NCBI GenBank assembly: GCA_900770515.1
Contig: CAAHDP010000366.1
Span: 1 to 7,675 of the forward strand
Length of the DNA stretch: 7,675 nucleotides
DNA from: an uncultured Prevotella sp.
GTDB taxonomy: Bacteria > Bacteroidota > Bacteroidia > Bacteroidales > Bacteroidaceae
Direction: 5' to 3'
The notes below the pieces were generated by a model. It ran no database searches, was not told the DNA's origin, and saw only the letters and a program-made list of their open reading frames with translations. A program made the position numbers and the translations under genes. This document shows, one piece after another, positions 5,533 through 7,675 of this stretch (positions are counted from its first letter, which is position 1; every line of letters begins with the position of its first letter).

Positions 5533-6693
5533 ATGGCTGAATCCAATTTCGTAGATTATGTAAAGATCAACTGCCGCTCTGGTAAGGGTGGTAAAGGCTC
5601 CATGCACCTGCGCCACGTGAAGTACCAACCTAATGGCGGTCCTGACGGTGGCGATGGCGGACGTGGAGGAAGCATCTATCTTCGCGGCAACCACAACTAC
5701 TGGACCCTGCTGCACCTGAAGTATCAGCGCCACTTCTTCGCCGAGCATGGTGGCAATGGAGGACGTGACAAGTGTCATGGCACCGACGGTAAGGACATCT
5801 ATATCGATGTGCCTTGCGGTACCGTGGTTTATAATGCCGAAACCGGAAAGTTCGTTTGCGATGTGGCTTACGACGGACAGGAGGTGCTGCTCCTCAAGGG
5901 CGGCCGCGGCGGATTGGGCAACTTCCAGTTCCGTACCTCAACCAACCAGGCTCCACGCTATGCGCAGCCAGGCGAGCCTATGCAGGAGATGACCATCATC
6001 ATGGAGCTGAAGCTCCTTGCCGATGTGGGTCTCGTGGGTTTCCCTAACGCCGGAAAGTCAACCCTGCTGAGCGCCGTATCCAGTGCGCGCCCAAAGATTG
6101 CCAACTATCCATTTACTACGCTCGAGCCATCGCTGGGCATCGTGGATTACCGCGACCACCAGAGCTTCGTCATGGCTGATATTCCTGGCATCATCGAGGG
6201 TGCGAGCGAAGGAAAGGGATTAGGTTTGCGATTCCTGCGCCACATTGAGCGCAACTCGCTGCTCCTTTTCATGGTTCCGGGCGATACCGACGATATCAAG
6301 AAGGAATATGAGGTGCTGCTGGGCGAGCTGAAGAACTTCAACCCAGAGATGCTCGACAAGCACCGTGTGCTCGCCATCACCAAGTGCGATCTTCTCGATG
6401 ATGAGCTTATCGAGATGCTCCGCGAAACGCTGCCTACCGATCTGCCGGTGGTCTTCATCTCTTCCGTCACCGGACAGGGAATCCAGGAACTCAAGGATGT
6501 GCTCTGGAAGGAGCTGAATTCCGAGAGCAACAAGCTGCAGGAGATTACTGCCGAGGATACCCTCGTGCATCGTGACAAGGATATGTCACGCTTCCAGCAG
6601 GAACTCGAGGCTGAGGGTGAGGACATCGTGGAATACATCGATGAGGATGAAATTGAGGATGTAGATGACCTCGATGATTTCGAATATGAGTAA
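5533..6693 (+). CDS. obgE: Obg family GTPase (ObgE/CgtA)
   Basis: This 386-aa GTPase works in late assembly of the large ribosomal subunit and links growth to GTP and ppGpp levels. The N-terminal glycine-rich Obg fold covers about residues 1-158 ([49 protein letters not shown]). The G domain follows with G1 GFPNAGKST (169-177), a [10 protein letters not shown] switch (195-204), G3 DIPG (216-219), G4 TKCD (283-286) and G5 SSV (310-312). The final 30 residues are extremely acidic ([20 protein letters not shown] then DDFEYE), a variable C-terminal tail seen in many Obg proteins. Length and motifs are complete. The leader is A-rich without a strong SD. It begins 28 bp after the adk hairpin and may need its own promoter, which I could not identify. 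Confidence 0.96.
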   Translation: MAESNFVDYVKINCRSGKGGKGSMHLRHVKYQPNGGPDGGDGGRGGSIYLRGNHNYWTLLHLKYQRHFFAEHGGNGGRDKCHGTDGKDIYIDVPCGTVVYNAETGKFVCDVAYDGQEVLLLKGGRGGLGNFQFRTSTNQAPRYAQPGEPMQEMTIIMELKLLADVGLVGFPNAGKSTLLSAVSSARPKIANYPFTTLEPSLGIVDYRDHQSFVMADIPGIIEGASEGKGLGLRFLRHIERNSLLLFMVPGDTDDIKKEYEVLLGELKNFNPEMLDKHRVLAITKCDLLDDELIEMLRETLPTDLPVVFISSVTGQGIQELKDVLWKELNSESNKLQEITAEDTLVHRDKDMSRFQQELEAEGEDIVEYIDEDEIEDVDDLDDFEYE

Positions 6694-6697
6694 TCAT

Positions 6698-6725
6698 AAA
6701 GTTCAAAGTTCAATGTTCAAAGTAT
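6698..6725 (+). repeat. Heptamer tandem repeat across the pgeF start
   Basis: Four consecutive 7-bp units read AAAGTTC, AAAGTTC, AATGTTC and AAAGTAT (last unit partial). The array begins 4 bp after the obgE stop. The third unit's single A-to-T difference creates the ATG at 6713 that I take as the pgeF start. Similar AAAGTTC arrays are familiar as short intergenic repeats in this bacterial group. Confidence 0.8.
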
Positions 6726-7555
6726 ATAGCATAGCTTCAGGTGTCAAGGCTTTCTCCACCACCCGCAAGGGCGGAGTGAGCCAGGGCAACTACAGCGAAT
6801 TCAATATCAATGAGTATTGCGGCGACAATGCCGAGCATGTGGCTGAAAACCGCAGGCGCCTGGCTGCTGAACTGGGCGTAGAGCCTGGTCACATCATCAT
6901 GCCCCATCAGGTGCATGGGGTAGAGGTGCGCCAGATAGCCGGAGAATATTTCAGCATGCCCGAGAATATCCGCAAGATGATTCTCGAGGGAGTTGATGCC
7001 GTGATGACGAATCAGGCAGGTGTGTGCATAGGCGTTTCCACTGCCGATTGCATCCCGGTGCTTCTTTATGATGAGGAGCATCATGCCGTGGCAGCCATCC
7101 ATGCCGGATGGCGTGGCACCCTGGCACGCATCGTTCACAAAACCATCCAGGAGATGGCGTTCACCTATCATACAAACCCTAAGAAGTTGAAGGCTGTGAT
7201 AGGTCCGGGCATCTCGATCGACAGTTTCGAGGTGGGCGATGAGGTGTATGAGGCTTTCGAGCAGGCTGCCTTCCCGATGGAGGAGATTGCCGAGCAGCGT
7301 CCTAACGCTGCCTTCTCTGCCGACCCAGCTGAACGTGAACGGCTGGCTGCCGAGGGCAACATCGTTCAGCCGCTGAAGTGGCACCTCAATCTTCCGCTCT
7401 GCAACAAGCAGATTCTTCTGCATTGCGGCGTAGCCGAAGAGAATATCCAGGATTGCGGCATCTGTACCTTCCTGCATAGCGACGAGTATTTCTCTGCTCG
7501 CAAGTTGGGCACAGAGAGCGGCAGAATCTATACTGCCATCCTCCTGGAGAAATAA
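6713..7555 (+). CDS. pgeF: Peptidoglycan editing factor PgeF (laccase-domain, YfiH family)
   Basis: This is a 280-aa cytoplasmic multicopper-oxidase-like domain protein. Family members have been linked to keeping L-Ser out of the peptidoglycan stem peptide, and have also been shown to act on purine nucleosides and phenols. The metal-site residues are present: His65/His68 in HQVHG, Cys113 in STADC and His130 in AAIHAGWRG. AVIGPGIS (161-168) and the C-terminal FSARKLGTESGR (260-271) complete the family signature. I chose 6713 (MFKVYSIASGVKAFSTTR) because homologues begin near this Tyr-Ser segment. The in-frame ATG at 6686 would overlap the obgE end as ATGAGTAA, and 6665 is also open; both would add residues encoded by the heptamer repeat. 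It is probably co-transcribed with obgE. Confidence 0.92.
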   Translation: MFKVYSIASGVKAFSTTRKGGVSQGNYSEFNINEYCGDNAEHVAENRRRLAAELGVEPGHIIMPHQVHGVEVRQIAGEYFSMPENIRKMILEGVDAVMTNQAGVCIGVSTADCIPVLLYDEEHHAVAAIHAGWRGTLARIVHKTIQEMAFTYHTNPKKLKAVIGPGISIDSFEVGDEVYEAFEQAAFPMEEIAEQRPNAAFSADPAERERLAAEGNIVQPLKWHLNLPLCNKQILLHCGVAEENIQDCGICTFLHSDEYFSARKLGTESGRIYTAILLEK

Positions 7556-7565
7556 ATAACTCAAG

Positions 7566-7675
7566 TTTCGCAAGTGAGCTCCACACGCCCTGAAAGGGCA
7601 GAAGCTCCTAGCCCAGGGCAGCGCCCTGGGTAATCATGGACGCAAGTTTGTCGCCCTGTAAGGGCAAAAGCTTCA
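7566..7675 (+). repeat. Second copy of the palindromic repeat unit, cut by the window end
   Basis: The sequence repeats the half-element found after hpt. TTTCGCAAG is at 7566-7574, the 50-bp module at 7581-7630 (one difference from the first copy), a related spacer at 7631-7651, and the GCCCT-GTA-AGGGC module at 7652-7673. It matches the reverse complement of the right arm of the first element along its length, including spacer and outer flank. It begins 11 bp after the pgeF stop. Whether an inverted partner follows, as after hpt, cannot be seen because the window stops. Confidence 0.88.

Noticed and set aside
6147..6713. 188-codon serine-rich frame on the minus strand opposite obgE
   Set aside because: The long serine runs are the complement of GAT/GAG-rich codons in the Obg acidic tail, so this is a composition artefact.
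6737..7573. 278-codon open frame on the minus strand opposite pgeF
   Set aside because: It is an antisense shadow of a gene with clear catalytic motifs; the translation shows no family features.

Overview
This 7.7 kb window looks chromosomal and comes from a member of the Bacteroidota, most likely Prevotella/Segatella or a close relative. The lineage call rests on four things: a DUF5106-thioredoxin lipid/periplasm-type protein, TAnnTTTG promoter boxes, mostly weak Shine-Dalgarno sequences, and the gene order hpt - adk - obgE - pgeF. No rRNA, tRNA, CRISPR array, phage gene, transposase or defence gene is visible.

Left part (1-1079): a class II fructose-bisphosphate aldolase gene on the plus strand, ending in a clear Rho-independent terminator. 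Convergent to it on the minus strand (1111-3548) is a two-gene unit. It consists of the bifunctional NAD(P)H-hydrate repair enzyme Nnr, then a secreted DUF5106/thioredoxin-fold protein that carries an in-frame 15-bp minisatellite. The 35-bp junction between the two is a degenerate 16-bp tandem repeat. It holds a 12-codon ORF that begins right after the nnr stop and ends overlapping the next start codon.

Middle part (3549-4888): a 108-bp divergent promoter region, then hpt (purine salvage). After hpt comes a highly structured inverted-repeat element of about 270 bp whose arms include a perfect 50-bp and a perfect 23-bp inverted repeat. Two tiny single-pass membrane protein genes (51 and 33 aa) follow; both end in the same (S/T)P-x-G-x-x-W-x-N motif, and I do not recognise the family.

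Right part (4889-7675): adk, a strong symmetrical hairpin terminator, obgE, and pgeF, whose start lies inside a heptamer tandem repeat. A second copy of the repeat unit follows pgeF and runs into the window end.

Working together, Hpt makes IMP/GMP, Adk balances adenine nucleotides, Obg is a GTP/ppGpp-responsive ribosome-assembly GTPase, and Nnr repairs damaged NAD(P)H, so most genes are core nucleotide and growth functions. The window is mostly housekeeping. The parts that ordinary annotation would miss are the palindromic repeat family, the paired microproteins inserted between hpt and adk, and the small tandem repeats at gene junctions.
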